Source: Pseudomonas sp. MWU16-30317
GTDB lineage: Bacteria > Pseudomonadota > Gammaproteobacteria > Pseudomonadales > Pseudomonadaceae
Assembly: GCF_020515695.1 (NCBI RefSeq)
Contig: NZ_JAIWJA010000018.1
Location: forward strand, 1-44,880
Direction of reading: 5' to 3'
Length of the DNA stretch: 44,880 nucleotides
The position numbers were made by a program, and so were the translations under genes. Below are positions 18,479 through 26,504 of this stretch, one piece after another. The notes under the pieces were generated by a model. The model ran no database searches and was not told the DNA's origin. It saw nothing but the letters and a program-made list of their open reading frames with translations. Each line of letters opens with the position of its first letter. The first letter of the stretch is position 1.

Positions 18479-18541
18479 AGTGCGAGGTCACCGGCGGTCG
18501 GTTGATTTCTCAACCACCCGCCGTGCCTCTGCCGCAACGGC

Positions 18542-18847
18542 TTACCAGCTGGCTTTGACCAGACCTGGTACGTCACCGCGCATGGCTGCTTGACGCAGCA
18601 TGTTACGGCCGAGGCCGAATTTGCGGTAAACACCGTGTGGACGGCCAGTCAGGCGGCAACGGTTACGCATGCGCGAAGCGCTGGCGTCACGTGGTTGCTT
18701 TTGCAGTGCAACGGTAGCTTCCCAACGTGCTTCTGGACTTGCGTTCAGATCAACGATGATAGCTTTCAGTGCAGCGCGCTTTTTGGCGTATTTTGCGACC
18801 GTTTGCTGACGCTTCAGCTCACGGTTTTTCATGCTCGTCTTGGCCAT
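18542..18847 (-). CDS. rpsN: 30S ribosomal protein S14
   Basis: S14 sits in the 30S head next to S3 and S10. At 101 residues this is the long, zinc-free form typical of gammaproteobacteria. The chain begins MAKTSMKNRELKRQQTVAKY and ends SRMRNRCRLTGRPHGVYRKF followed by the usual GLGRNMLRQAAMRGDVPGL segment. It is 14 bases after rplE and is followed by the unusual 214-base gap before rpsH. Confidence 0.98.
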   Translation of the reverse strand: MAKTSMKNRELKRQQTVAKYAKKRAALKAIIVDLNASPEARWEATVALQKQPRDASASRMRNRCRLTGRPHGVYRKFGLGRNMLRQAAMRGDVPGLVKASW

Positions 18848-18861
18848 TATTCCGTCTCCAA

Positions 18862-19401
18862 TCAGTTGCGGAACGGGAATTTGAAAGCACGCAGCAGAGC
18901 GCGACCTTCTTCATCCGAACGTGCAGTAGTGGTCAGGGTGATGTCCAGACCGCGAAGAGCATCGATCTTGTCGTAATCGATTTCCGGGAAAATGATCTGC
19001 TCTTTCACGCCCATGCTGTAGTTGCCACGACCATCGAAGGACTTGGCATTCAGGCCGCGGAAGTCGCGAACCCGAGGCAGGGAGATCGCCAGCAGGCGGT
19101 CCAGGAATTCGTACATACGATCACGGCGCAGAGTGACTTTGACGCCAATCGGCCAGCCCTCACGGACTTTGAAGCCCGCGATGGATTTACGAGCAAAAGT
19201 CACGACGGCTTTTTGGCCGGTGATTTTCTCGAGGTCGGCAACAGCATGCTCGATGACTTTTTTGTCGCCGATTGCTTCGCCAACACCCATGTTCAGGGTG
19301 ATCTTGGTAACGCGCGGAACTTCCATCACGTTCGCAAGCTTAAGTTCTTCCTTAAGCTTGGGGGCGATTTCCTTCCGATAAATCTCTTTGAGTCGTGCCA
19401 T
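18862..19401 (-). CDS. rplE: 50S ribosomal protein L5
   Basis: L5 binds 5S rRNA and contacts the P-site tRNA. The 179 residues equal E. coli L5. Recognisable parts are MARLKEIYRKEIAPKLKEE, TLNMGVGEA and the GRGNYSMGVKEQIIFPEIDY loop near the C-terminus. It is 20 bases after rplX. In E. coli the S8 repressor binds around the start of this gene; I could not confirm an equivalent fold here. Confidence 0.98.
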   Translation of the reverse strand: MARLKEIYRKEIAPKLKEELKLANVMEVPRVTKITLNMGVGEAIGDKKVIEHAVADLEKITGQKAVVTFARKSIAGFKVREGWPIGVKVTLRRDRMYEFLDRLLAISLPRVRDFRGLNAKSFDGRGNYSMGVKEQIIFPEIDYDKIDALRGLDITLTTTARSDEEGRALLRAFKFPFRN

Positions 19402-19421
19402 GGTCTTCTACCTAGCAGTGT

Positions 19422-19736
19422 TCAAGCATCAACCGCTTTTTGGGTCGACTTGAAGACACGAATTTTTTTGCCTTCTTCTACTTTGAAACCAACGCGGTCA
19501 GCCTTGTTGGTTTCGCCGTTGAAAATGGCGACGTTAGAAGCGTGCAATGGCGCTTCTTTCTCGACGATACCGCCCTGTACGCCCGACATCGGGTTAGGCT
19601 TGGTATGACGCTTGACCAGGTTTACACCACCAACGACCAGACGGTCGTCAGCGAGAACCTTCAGCACCTTACCGCGCTTACCTTTGTCTTTGCCGGCGAT
19701 CACGATGATCTCGTCGTCACGACGAATCTTTTGCAT
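19422..19736 (-). CDS. rplX: 50S ribosomal protein L24
   Basis: L24 is an assembly initiator at the exit of the peptide tunnel. The 104 residues contain the KOW motif DDEIIVIAGKDKGKRGKVL near the N-terminus and GGVNLVKRHTKPNP after it. It lies 11 bases after rplN. Confidence 0.98.
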   Translation of the reverse strand: MQKIRRDDEIIVIAGKDKGKRGKVLKVLADDRLVVGGVNLVKRHTKPNPMSGVQGGIVEKEAPLHASNVAIFNGETNKADRVGFKVEEGKKIRVFKSTQKAVDA

Positions 19737-19747
19737 GTCGGATCTCC

Positions 19748-20116
19748 TTACAGAACTTCTGGGGCGAGCGAGACGATCTTCATGAACTTCTCAGTACGAA
19801 GTTCACGGGTCACTGGCCCAAAGATACGGGTACCGATTGGCTCTTGCTTGTTGTTCAACAGAACAGCAGCGTTGCCATCGAAGCGGATGATAGAGCCGTC
19901 AGCACGACGAACGCCGTGGCGAGTGCGGACTACAACAGCAGTCATCACTTGACCTTTCTTCACCTTGCCGCGAGGAATTGCTTCCTTCACGGTCACTTTG
20001 ATGATGTCACCGATACCAGCGTAACGACGGTGCGAACCGCCGAGTACCTTGATGCACATAACGCGACGAGCGCCACTGTTATCGGCCACATCGAGCATGG
20101 ATTGAGTCTGAATCAT
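19748..20116 (-). CDS. rplN: 50S ribosomal protein L14
   Basis: L14 takes part in an intersubunit bridge and is the docking site of silencing factor RsfS. The 122-residue chain starts MIQTQSMLDVADNSGARRVM and ends EKFMKIVSLAPEVL, essentially the E. coli layout. In E. coli this gene opens the spc operon; in this window I see no promoter or terminator in the 23-base gap to rpsQ, so S10 and spc genes appear to be read together here. Confidence 0.98.
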   Translation of the reverse strand: MIQTQSMLDVADNSGARRVMCIKVLGGSHRRYAGIGDIIKVTVKEAIPRGKVKKGQVMTAVVVRTRHGVRRADGSIIRFDGNAAVLLNNKQEPIGTRIFGPVTRELRTEKFMKIVSLAPEVL

Positions 20117-20139
20117 AAAATTTCTCCGACCCTTAGCCC

Positions 20140-20406
20140 TTAGACTTCAACAGCGCGTTCGAGAACGTCAACCAGTGCCCAGGACTTGGTCTTGGCCAGC
20201 GGACGGGTTTCACGAATAGTGACCTTGTCGCCGATCTTGCACTGATTGGATTCGTCGTGAGCGTGCAGCTTAGTCGAACGCTTAACGTATTTACCGTAGA
20301 TCGGGTGCTTTACGCGACGCTCGATCAGAACGGTGATGGTTTTGTCCATCTTGTCGCTGACCACACGGCCAGTCAGCGTACGGACGGTTTTTTCGGCTTC
20401 AGCCAT
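20140..20406 (-). CDS. rpsQ: 30S ribosomal protein S17
   Basis: S17 is a primary 16S rRNA binder of the 5' domain. I take the ATG giving MAEAEKTVRTLTGRVVSD (88 residues), which lies two bases after the rpmC stop; a GTG two codons upstream would overlap rpmC and is less likely. The OB-fold core with KMDKTITVLIERRVKHPIYG is characteristic. Confidence 0.97.
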   Translation of the reverse strand: MAEAEKTVRTLTGRVVSDKMDKTITVLIERRVKHPIYGKYVKRSTKLHAHDESNQCKIGDKVTIRETRPLAKTKSWALVDVLERAVEV

Positions 20407-20408
20407 GA

Positions 20409-20600
20409 TCACTTACCTGCCTGCTGGTTGAGCACAGTTTTCACGCGAGCAATGTCGCGCTTCACTTGCGAGAGCAGGTGAGACTGCCCCAACTGGCCAG
20501 TTGCTTTCTGCATGCGCAGATTGAACTGGTCGCGCAGCAAGCCGAGCAGTTGCTCGTTCAGTTGCTGTGCTGATTTTTCACGAAGTTCATTCGCTTTCAT
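20409..20600 (-). CDS. rpmC: 50S ribosomal protein L29
   Basis: L29 is a two-helix protein at the tunnel exit that, with L23, helps receive the signal recognition particle and trigger factor. The 63-residue chain starts [18 protein letters not shown]. Its ATG shares one base with the TGA of rplP (TGATG), so translation is coupled. A GTG one codon earlier is possible but the ATG matches the family. Confidence 0.97.
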
Positions 20601-21013
20601 CACATCACCGTCCGCTTAACAAAGGAGGTGGCGAGAGGCAGCTTTGCAGCTGCCAAGGCGAAAGCCTCACGCGCCAGCTCTTCAGTAACACCCTCGATTT
20701 CATACAGGACTTTGCCTGGCTGAATCTGGGCAACCCAATATTCTACCGAACCTTTACCTTTACCCATCCGCACTTCGAGAGGCTTCTTGGAGATCGGTTT
20801 GTCCGGGAATACACGGATCCAGATCTTGCCGCCACGTTTTACGTGACGGGTCAAAGCACGACGTGCCGACTCGATCTGACGGGCGGTGAGACGACCGCGG
20901 GCAACAGCTTTCAAGGCGAATTCGCCGAAGCTGACTTTGCTACCGCGCAGTGCCAGACCACGGTTGTGGCCAGTCATCTGCTTGCGGAACTTCGTACGCT
21001 TTGGTTGCAACAT
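20600..21013 (-). CDS. rplP: 50S ribosomal protein L16
   Basis: L16 shapes the A-site side of the peptidyl-transferase centre and is needed late in assembly. The 137-residue product starts [20 protein letters not shown] and contains [20 protein letters not shown] with the Arg that is hydroxylated in E. coli (R81 region). It lies 12 bases after rpsC and overlaps rpmC by one base. Confidence 0.98.
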
Positions 21014-21025
21014 TACGCGTACCCC

Positions 21026-21712
21026 TTATTTAGCAGCTTTTTTACGAGGCGCTGGTGCTTGAGGCTTCAGCTCTTCCTGGCGACCACCAATTACTTCGCC
21101 TTTGAAGATCCAAACCTTGACACCGATCACACCATAAGTGGTGTGAGCTTCGTAGTTTGCGTAGTCGATATCGGCACGCAGGGTGTGCAGTGGCACACGA
21201 CCCTCGCGGTACCATTCAGTACGTGCGATTTCAGCACCGCCGAGACGACCGCTCACTTGGATCTTGATGCCTTTGGCACCAATGCGCATGGCGTTCTGTA
21301 CGGCGCGCTTCATGGCGCGACGGAACATCACACGACGCTCCAGCTGCTGAGCTACGCTCTGCGCAACCAGCATACCGTCGAGCTCCGGCTTGCGGATCTC
21401 TTCGATATTGATGTGCACAGGCACACCCATTTGCTTGGTCAGGTCCTGACGCAGTTTCTCAACATCCTCACCTTTCTTCCCGATAACGATACCTGGACGA
21501 GCGGTGTGGATGGTGATGCGTGCAGTTTGAGCCGGACGATGGATATCGATACGGCTCACGGACGCGCTTTTTAGTTTGTCTTGGAGATACTCACGCACCT
21601 TCAGATCTGCGAGCAAATAGTCCGCATAAGTCCGACCGTCTGCGTACCAGACGGAGGTGTGCTCCTTGACGATTCCCAGGCGTATGCCAATGGGATGTAC
21701 TTTCTGACCCAT
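21026..21712 (-). CDS. rpsC: 30S ribosomal protein S3
   Basis: S3 lines the mRNA entry tunnel together with S4 and S5. I set the start at the ATG giving MGQKVHPIGIRLGIVKEHTS (228 residues); a longer frame from 28 codons upstream would run into rplV. The KH domain with the GXXG loop appears as PGIVIGKKGEDVEKLR. The Lys-rich C-terminus PRKKAAK is typical for Pseudomonas. Confidence 0.97.
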   Translation of the reverse strand: MGQKVHPIGIRLGIVKEHTSVWYADGRTYADYLLADLKVREYLQDKLKSASVSRIDIHRPAQTARITIHTARPGIVIGKKGEDVEKLRQDLTKQMGVPVHINIEEIRKPELDGMLVAQSVAQQLERRVMFRRAMKRAVQNAMRIGAKGIKIQVSGRLGGAEIARTEWYREGRVPLHTLRADIDYANYEAHTTYGVIGVKVWIFKGEVIGGRQEELKPQAPAPRKKAAK

Positions 21713-21725
21713 CTGATCTACTCCG

Positions 21726-22058
21726 TTACTTGTCAGCAACCTTGACAGTGATATGGCAAGACCGCTTGACGATGCGATCAGCACGGCCTTTGGCACGTGG
21801 CATGATGCGCTTCAGCGAACGCCCTTCGTTGACGAAAACGGTGCTGACCTTCAGGTCATCAACGTCTGCGCCTTCGTTGTGCTCGGCGTTGGCTACGGCC
21901 GACTCCAGCACTTTCTTGATGATTTCTGCTGCTTTCTTGCTGCTGAAAGCCAACAGATTGAGCGCTTCGCCCACCTTTTTCCCGCGGATTTGGTCGGCGA
22001 CCAAGCGGGCTTTTTGGGCGGAGATTCGAGCGCCCGACAACTTAGCGGCTACTTCCAT
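21726..22058 (-). CDS. rplV: 50S ribosomal protein L22
   Basis: L22 lines the peptide exit tunnel with its long beta-hairpin, where erythromycin-resistance changes occur. The 110 residues begin MEVAAKLSGARISAQKARLV and the hairpin region RSLKRIMPRAKGRADRIVKR shows no deletion. It lies 11 bases after rpsS. Confidence 0.98.
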   Translation of the reverse strand: MEVAAKLSGARISAQKARLVADQIRGKKVGEALNLLAFSSKKAAEIIKKVLESAVANAEHNEGADVDDLKVSTVFVNEGRSLKRIMPRAKGRADRIVKRSCHITVKVADK

Positions 22059-22069
22059 TTCCAGACCCC

Positions 22070-22345
22070 TTAACGCTTGGCTTTCTTGTCAGCCACGTGC
22101 CCGCGATAAGTGCGGGTACCGGCGAACTCGCCCAGTTTATGACCGACCATGTCTTCGTTCACGAGAACGGGGACGTGTTGACGACCGTTGTGTACAGCGA
22201 TGGTCAGACCGACCATTTGTGGCAGGATCATCGAACGACGCGACCAGGTTTTCACCGGCTTGCGATCATTCTTTTCCGCCGCCACTTCGATCTTCTTCAG
22301 TAGGTGAAGATCAATAAAAGGACCTTTTTTCAAAGAACGTGGCAC
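22070..22345 (-). CDS. rpsS: 30S ribosomal protein S19
   Basis: S19 pairs with S13 in the 30S head and bridges to the 50S. The 91-residue chain starts MPRSLKKGPFIDLHLLKK and has the core RRSMILPQMVGLTIAVHNG with GHKLGEFAGTRTY after it. It is 16 bases after rplB. Confidence 0.98.
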   Translation of the reverse strand: MPRSLKKGPFIDLHLLKKIEVAAEKNDRKPVKTWSRRSMILPQMVGLTIAVHNGRQHVPVLVNEDMVGHKLGEFAGTRTYRGHVADKKAKR

Positions 22346-22361
22346 TGTCGTATCCCTCTAT

Positions 22362-23186
22362 TTACTTGCGACGACGGACGATCATTTTGTCGGTACGCTT
22401 ATTACCACGAGTCTTGGCACCCTTAGTCGGGAAGCCCCATGGCGATACCGGATGACGACCACCGGAGGTACGACCTTCACCACCACCATGTGGGTGGTCA
22501 ACCGGGTTCATGGCAACACCACGAACGGTTGGGCGAACGCCACGCCAGCGTTTGGCACCAGCTTTACCCAGCGAACGCAGGCTATGCTCGGAATTCGAGA
22601 CTTCGCCCAGGGTCGCACGGCATTCAGCCAGGACTTTACGCATTTCACCAGAGCGCAGACGCAGGGTCACGTAGACACCTTCGCGAGCGATCAGCTGAGC
22701 CGAAGCACCAGCGGAACGAGCGATTTGAGCACCTTTGCCCGGCTTCAGTTCGATGCCGTGAATGGTGCTACCCACTGGGATGTTGCGCAGCTGCAGGGTG
22801 TTACCCGGCTTGATCGGTGCCAAGGCACCAGAGATCAGCTGGTCGCCAGCGCTCACACCTTTAGGTGCGAGGATGTAACGACGCTCGCCGTCTGCGTACA
22901 GAACCAGTGCAATGTGAGCAGTACGGTTTGGATCGTATTCGATACGCTCGACAGTGGCAGCGATGCCATCTTTGTCGTTGCGACGGAAATCGACCAGACG
23001 GTAGTGCTGCTTATGACCGCCACCGATGTGACGAGTAGTGATACGGCCATTGTTGTTACGACCACCAGACTTCGATTTTTTCTCGAGCAGCGGTGCGTGA
23101 GGAGCGCCTTTATGGAGCTCCTTGTTGACCACCTTGACCACATGACGGCGGCCAGGGGAAGTCGGTTTGCATTTAACGATTGCCAT
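22362..23186 (-). CDS. rplB: 50S ribosomal protein L2
   Basis: L2 is the most conserved large-subunit protein and is needed for subunit association and peptidyl transfer. The 274 residues start MAIVKCKPTSPGRRHVVKVV. The conserved HPHGGGEGRTSGGRHPVSPW segment, with the His close to the catalytic centre, lies near residue 230. The gene is 14 bases after rplW. Confidence 0.98.
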   Translation of the reverse strand: MAIVKCKPTSPGRRHVVKVVNKELHKGAPHAPLLEKKSKSGGRNNNGRITTRHIGGGHKQHYRLVDFRRNDKDGIAATVERIEYDPNRTAHIALVLYADGERRYILAPKGVSAGDQLISGALAPIKPGNTLQLRNIPVGSTIHGIELKPGKGAQIARSAGASAQLIAREGVYVTLRLRSGEMRKVLAECRATLGEVSNSEHSLRSLGKAGAKRWRGVRPTVRGVAMNPVDHPHGGGEGRTSGGRHPVSPWGFPTKGAKTRGNKRTDKMIVRRRK

Positions 23187-23200
23187 GATGCACCCCTTCC

Positions 23201-23500
23201 TTACTCAGCACTGCTGCTGAAATCGAGATCTTGGCCTGGCTGAAGGGAGATAACTGCCTTCTTCCAGTCATTACGCTTGCCCAGACCGCGAGCAGTGCGC
23301 TTGCTTTTACCCAGAACGTTCAGGGTAGTAACACGCTCTACTTTCACGCTGAACAGGCTTTCGACGGCCTTCTTGATTTCAAGCTTGGTTGCGTCAGTAG
23401 CAACCTTGAAAACGAACTGACCTTTCTTGTCAGCCAGACCCGTGGCCTTCTCGGAAACGTGCGGGCCAAGCAGAACTTTAAATACGCGTTCCTGGTTCAT
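23201..23500 (-). CDS. rplW: 50S ribosomal protein L23
   Basis: L23 at the tunnel exit is the ribosomal docking point of trigger factor and SRP. The 99-residue product contains LLGPHVSEKATGLAD near the N-terminus and the basic loop LGKSKRTARGLGKRNDWKK. Its start overlaps the rplD stop by four bases (ATGA), giving translational coupling. Confidence 0.98.
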   Translation of the reverse strand: MNQERVFKVLLGPHVSEKATGLADKKGQFVFKVATDATKLEIKKAVESLFSVKVERVTTLNVLGKSKRTARGLGKRNDWKKAVISLQPGQDLDFSSSAE

Positions 23501-24099
23501 CCCAGCAGCTCCTCGAATTTCTTCACGGCAGACACAGTGATTAACACTTTGTCGTAGGCGATCAGACTAACTGGATCGGAACCTTGCACGTCACGGACAT
23601 CAACGTGTGGCAGGTTGCGAGCAGCCAGGTACAGATTCTCGTCGACGGAGTCGGAGACAATCAGTACGTCGGTCAGGCCCATGCCATTCAGTTTGTTCAG
23701 CAGGTCTTTGGTTTTCGGTGCGTCAACAACGAAATCCTGAACCACGACCAGACGATCAGTGCGGACCAGCTCAGCGAGGATGGAGCGCAGTGCTGCGCGA
23801 TACATCTTCTTGTTGAGCTTTTGGCTGTGATCCTGTGGACGAGCTGCAAAGGTGGTGCCGCCGCCGCGCCAGATTGGGCTGCGGATAGTACCGGCACGAG
23901 CACGGCCAGTACCTTTCTGACGCCACGGGCGCTTACCGCCACCACGAACGCCGGAACGGGTTTTTTGCTGAGCAGTACCCTGACGGCCGCCGGCCATGTA
24001 GGCCACGACTGCTTGGTGCACCAGCGTCTCGTTGAACTCGCCGCCGAAAGTCAGTTCGGAAACTTCGATCGCTTGAGCGTCATTTACATTCAATTGCAT
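23497..24099 (-). CDS. rplD: 50S ribosomal protein L4
   Basis: L4 reaches into the peptide tunnel and, in E. coli, represses its own S10 operon at transcription and translation. The 200 residues include the tunnel loop with KTRSGVRGGGKRPWRQKGTG and RAGTIRSPIWRGGGTTF, both unaltered from the usual macrolide-sensitive pattern. It lies 12 bases after rplC. Confidence 0.98.
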   Translation of the reverse strand: MQLNVNDAQAIEVSELTFGGEFNETLVHQAVVAYMAGGRQGTAQQKTRSGVRGGGKRPWRQKGTGRARAGTIRSPIWRGGGTTFAARPQDHSQKLNKKMYRAALRSILAELVRTDRLVVVQDFVVDAPKTKDLLNKLNGMGLTDVLIVSDSVDENLYLAARNLPHVDVRDVQGSDPVSLIAYDKVLITVSAVKKFEELLG

Positions 24100-24111
24100 T
24101 TTCGCTTCCCC

Positions 24112-24747
24112 TTAACCGCGAGCCTTGGCTGCCGGACGCACAACCAGGTTGCCGCCGGTAGCGCCAGGAACAGCACCCTTGACCAGCAGCAGATTGCGTT
24201 CAGCGTCGACGCGCACAACTTCCAGGGACTGAACGGTCACGCGCTCTGCGCCCATATGACCGGACATTTTTTTGCCCTTGAAAACACGACCAGGAGTCTG
24301 GCACTGGCCGATAGAGCCAGGGACGCGGTGGGAGACGGAGTTACCGTGGGTATTGTCTTGACCGCGGAAATTCCAACGCTTGATGGTACCGGCAAAGCCT
24401 TTACCCTTGGACTGACCGGTAACGTCTACCAGTTGGCCTGCAGCGAAGATTTCAGCATTGATCAAGTCGCCAGCCTGGTACTCGCCTTCTTCAAGACGGA
24501 ATTCCCAGACACCGCGACCCGCAGCAACGTTCGCCTTGGCGAAGTGACCTGCTTGAGCAGCAGTCACGCGCGAAGCACGACGCTCGCCGACAGTGACTTG
24601 CACTGCACGATAGCCATCAGTTTCTTCATTTTTGAACTGGGTGACGCGATTCGGCTCGATCTCAATGACCGTAACCGGAATAGAGACACCTTCTTCGGTA
24701 AAAATGCGGGTCATACCGCACTTACGACCGACTACACCAATAGTCAT
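24112..24747 (-). CDS. rplC: 50S ribosomal protein L3
   Basis: L3 is an early assembly protein with a finger close to the peptidyl-transferase centre. The 211 residues begin MTIGVVGRKCGMTRIFTEEG. The segment GSIGQCQTPGRVFKGKKMSG contains the Gln that PrmB methylates in E. coli. An 80-base gap separates it from rpsJ; a seven-base hairpin (CTAAGAC / GTCTTAG) overlaps the rpsJ stop at the head of this gap. Confidence 0.98.
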   Translation of the reverse strand: MTIGVVGRKCGMTRIFTEEGVSIPVTVIEIEPNRVTQFKNEETDGYRAVQVTVGERRASRVTAAQAGHFAKANVAAGRGVWEFRLEEGEYQAGDLINAEIFAAGQLVDVTGQSKGKGFAGTIKRWNFRGQDNTHGNSVSHRVPGSIGQCQTPGRVFKGKKMSGHMGAERVTVQSLEVVRVDAERNLLLVKGAVPGATGGNLVVRPAAKARG

Positions 24748-24827
24748 GTTGTAACCTCATGAGTGTACGGGGCTTTCACCCGCTATGGCCGCCCATTTCA
24801 GAGCGTTACACGACTAAGACCCAAGTC

Positions 24828-25139
24828 TTAGCCGAGGCTGATCTGCACTTCTACACCAGCCGCAAGATCAAGCTTCATCAGCGCGTCAACGGTTTTATCC
24901 GTCGGCTGGACGATGTCCAGAACACGCTTGTGAGTACGGATCTCGTACTGGTCGCGCGCGTCTTTGTTGACGTGCGGGGAAACCAGAACGGTGAACCGCT
25001 CTTTGCGGGTAGGGAGTGGAATTGGACCACGCACCTGTGCACCAGTACGTTTCGCGGTTTCCACGATTTCCTGGGTGGATTGGTCGATCAGGCGATGGTC
25101 AAAAGCCTTCAACCTGATACGGATTTGCTGATTTTGCAT
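24828..25139 (-). CDS. rpsJ: 30S ribosomal protein S10
   Basis: S10 belongs to the 30S head and, as NusE, forms the antitermination complex with NusB. The 103-residue product starts [20 protein letters not shown] and contains the family segment [20 protein letters not shown]. It is the first gene of the S10 operon; a strong promoter lies about 60 bases upstream, after the tuf terminator. Confidence 0.98.
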
Positions 25140-25200
25140 TGGATTTCAGACTCCGGCTGCTTTCCCCGCGGGCGCAAGACGCCCGTTAAAAGGAGGCGTG

Positions 25201-25229
25201 ATTTTATAGACGCCTCACCCTGGTGTCAA
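25201..25229 (-). promoter_or_regulatory. S10 operon promoter
   Basis: The minus strand has a consensus TTGACA and TAAAAT separated by 17 bases. The leader to rpsJ is about 55 bases and contains a GGGCG/CGCCC hairpin. An inverted repeat, GAGGCGT-N10-ACGCCTC (25193-25216), is centred on the -10 box; whether any protein binds it is unknown. Confidence 0.85.
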
Positions 25230-25235
25230 CTCAAT

Positions 25236-25265
25236 AAAAAAGCCCCCGCTAAGCGGGGGCTCTTT
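25236..25265 (-). terminator. Terminator of tuf (end of the str operon)
   Basis: AGCCCCCGC and GCGGGGGCT pair with a three-base loop and are followed on the minus strand by TTTTTTA. It lies about 20 bases after the tuf stop and ends the str transcript just before the S10 promoter. Confidence 0.92.
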
Positions 25266-25280
25266 CAAATCTTCGCAAAA

Positions 25281-26474
25281 TTACGCGATGATTTTGGCTA
25301 CGACGCCAGCGCCGACGGTACGACCGCCTTCACGGATAGCGAAACGCAGACCGTCTTCCATTGCGATGGTCTTGATCAGGGTGACAACCATTTTGATGTT
25401 GTCGCCTGGCATTACCATTTCAACGCCTTCCGGCAGCTCGCAGTTACCGGTCACGTCAGTGGTCCGGAAGTAGAACTGTGGACGGTAGCCTTTGAAGAAC
25501 GGAGTGTGGCGACCGCCTTCTTCTTTGCTCAACACGTACACTTCGGCTTCGAAGGTAGTGTGTGGCTTGACCGAACCTGGCTTGACCAGAACCTGGCCAC
25601 GCTCAACGTCGTCACGCTTGGTGCCGCGCAGCAGCACGCCGCAGTTCTCGCCAGCACGACCTTCGTCGAGCAGCTTACGGAACATTTCAACACCGGTGCA
25701 GGTGGTGACGGTAGTGTCACGCAGACCAACGATTTCCAGTGGATCTTGAACCTTGACGATACCGCGCTCGATACGACCGGTAACAACAGTACCGCGACCG
25801 GAGATCGAGAATACGTCTTCGATTGGCATCAGGAACGGCTTGTCGATAACGCGAACTGGATCTGGGATGTAGCTGTCCAGAGTCTCAACCAGTTTCTTGA
25901 CGGCAGTGGTGCCCATCTCGTTCTCGTCTTTGCCTTCCAGAGCCATACGAGCAGAACCGATGATGATCGGAGTGTCGTCGCCTGGGAAGTCGTAGGTGGA
26001 CAGCAGGTCACGAACTTCCATCTCGACCAGTTCCAGCAGCTCAGCGTCGTCTACCAGGTCAGCCTTGTTCAGGAAGACCACGATGTACGGAACGCCAACC
26101 TGACGGGACAGCAGGATGTGCTCACGGGTTTGAGGCATCGGACCATCAGCGGCCGAGCAAACCAGGATAGCGCCGTCCATCTGAGCAGCACCGGTGATCA
26201 TGTTCTTCACATAGTCAGCGTGACCTGGGCAGTCAACGTGAGCGTAGTGACGGATCGCCGAGTTGTATTCAACGTGTGCGGTGTTGATGGTGATACCGCG
26301 AGCTTTCTCTTCTGGTGCGCTGTCGATCTTGTCGAAGTCAACGATTGCGGAACCGAAAACTTCGGAGCAAACGCGAGTCAGTGCAGCAGTCAGCGTGGTT
26401 TTACCGTGGTCGACGTGACCGATGGTGCCAACGTTGACGTGCGGAAGGGAACGATCAAATTTTTCTTTAGCCAC
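25281..26474 (-). CDS. tuf: Elongation factor Tu
   Basis: EF-Tu delivers aminoacyl-tRNA to the ribosome as a GTP complex. The 397-residue protein carries the G-domain motifs GHVDHGKT (19-26 area), DCPGHADY and NKADLVD, followed by two beta-barrel domains. It lies 30 bases after fusA as in the str operon of enterobacteria. It is the only tuf gene in the window; the second copy that many pseudomonads keep between tRNA-Thr and tRNA-Trp is absent there. Confidence 0.98.
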   Translation of the reverse strand: MAKEKFDRSLPHVNVGTIGHVDHGKTTLTAALTRVCSEVFGSAIVDFDKIDSAPEEKARGITINTAHVEYNSAIRHYAHVDCPGHADYVKNMITGAAQMDGAILVCSAADGPMPQTREHILLSRQVGVPYIVVFLNKADLVDDAELLELVEMEVRDLLSTYDFPGDDTPIIIGSARMALEGKDENEMGTTAVKKLVETLDSYIPDPVRVIDKPFLMPIEDVFSISGRGTVVTGRIERGIVKVQDPLEIVGLRDTTVTTCTGVEMFRKLLDEGRAGENCGVLLRGTKRDDVERGQVLVKPGSVKPHTTFEAEVYVLSKEEGGRHTPFFKGYRPQFYFRTTDVTGNCELPEGVEMVMPGDNIKMVVTLIKTIAMEDGLRFAIREGGRTVGAGVVAKIIA

Positions 26475-26504
26475 GACAATTAACTCCTAGCCTAAAGGAC
26501 TGAA

